Below, piece after piece: positions 33,551 through 33,668 of a DNA stretch of 33,668 bases (its first letter is position 1; each line of letters opens with the position of its first letter). Source of the DNA: Candidatus Latescibacter anaerobius SCGC AAA252-E07 (GTDB taxonomy: Bacteria; Latescibacterota; Latescibacteria; Latescibacterales; Latescibacteraceae); the NCBI GenBank assembly GCA_000403035.1, contig AQSL01000143.1, positions 1 to 33,668 on the forward strand, in the 5' to 3' direction. The position numbers and the translations under genes were made by a program. The notes below the pieces were generated by a model. It was not told the DNA's origin. It saw nothing but the letters and a program-made list of their open reading frames with translations, and did not search any database.

Positions 33551-33668
33551 GCCCCCTTCTTGTCCTTCGGACATCCTTCCCCCAAAGGGGGCAGGAATAT
33601 AATTTCTTATTTCACAAGTAGTTGCCCCCTCCGGGGGAAAGTCGGGCGTAAGCCCGGAAAGGGGGCGA
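33551..33668. repeat. GC-rich hairpin cluster at the right edge
   Basis: The final 118 bases hold nested inverted repeats: TGTCC-TTC-GGACA (33561-33573), CCCCC-AAA-GGGGG (33579-33591), CGGGC-GTAA-GCCCG (33643-33656), and an outer GCCCCCTT (33551-33558) that pairs with AAGGGGGC (33659-33666). In composition it is far richer in G and C than the AT-rich flank. It looks like a dispersed structured repeat, and it may continue past the window. Confidence 0.55.

Overview
The window looks like a piece of an uncultured bacterium of the FCB type (Latescibacteria/KSB1/Bacteroidota-like). This is inferred from a secreted protein with a type-A 'PNPFN...GVYFY' sorting tail, a GH97 lipoprotein, a Tat-leader Gfo/Idh/MocA oxidoreductase, Reg_prop propellers and many intergenic hairpin repeats. 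No species can be named. Two things suggest that sequence quality or genome-amplification artefacts matter: the first 95 bases are an exact inverted copy of 1629..1723, and three genes are each broken by a one-base change in a homopolymer run. Left part (1..5635): a tight three-gene operon encodes an iron-sulfur aldo/keto reductase (its 5' end replaced by the inverted copy) and two exported paralogues of the DUF6599 kind. A large solitary restriction-modification enzyme of type ISP/IIG architecture follows. Sugar block (5675..13896): two divergent Gfo/Idh/MocA-fold proteins on the minus strand (one Tat-exported, one lacking the usual catalytic residues) face a plus-strand operon of a GH97 glycosidase lipoprotein and an AP2-type TIM-barrel sugar isomerase/epimerase. 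Then come a MITE-like element carrying an outward promoter, a frameshifted 6-phosphogluconate dehydrogenase and a HAD phosphatase. Together these suggest release, oxidation/epimerisation and catabolism of an unusual sugar; the substrate is unknown. Middle part (14034..25905): an NRAMP-fold transporter without the canonical metal motif, a PLP aminotransferase, a frameshifted small membrane-anchored protein, a secreted sorting-tail protein, an exported SagB-type nitroreductase, a second TIM-barrel isomerase, a decayed fragment of a DUF1846 gene, a frameshifted two-helix membrane protein, the intact DUF1846 (UPF0371) gene and an alanine/sodium symporter. Right part (26119..33668): tRNA-His with promoter and terminator, an MBL-fold hydrolase, a 75-residue hypothetical protein, a 392-base non-coding element with imperfect inverted ends, an M20 amidohydrolase, a beta-propeller lipoprotein with a TTG start, a PHP-domain metallohydrolase, and a GC-rich hairpin cluster that runs off the right edge. 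No CRISPR array, rRNA, transposase or prophage gene was seen.
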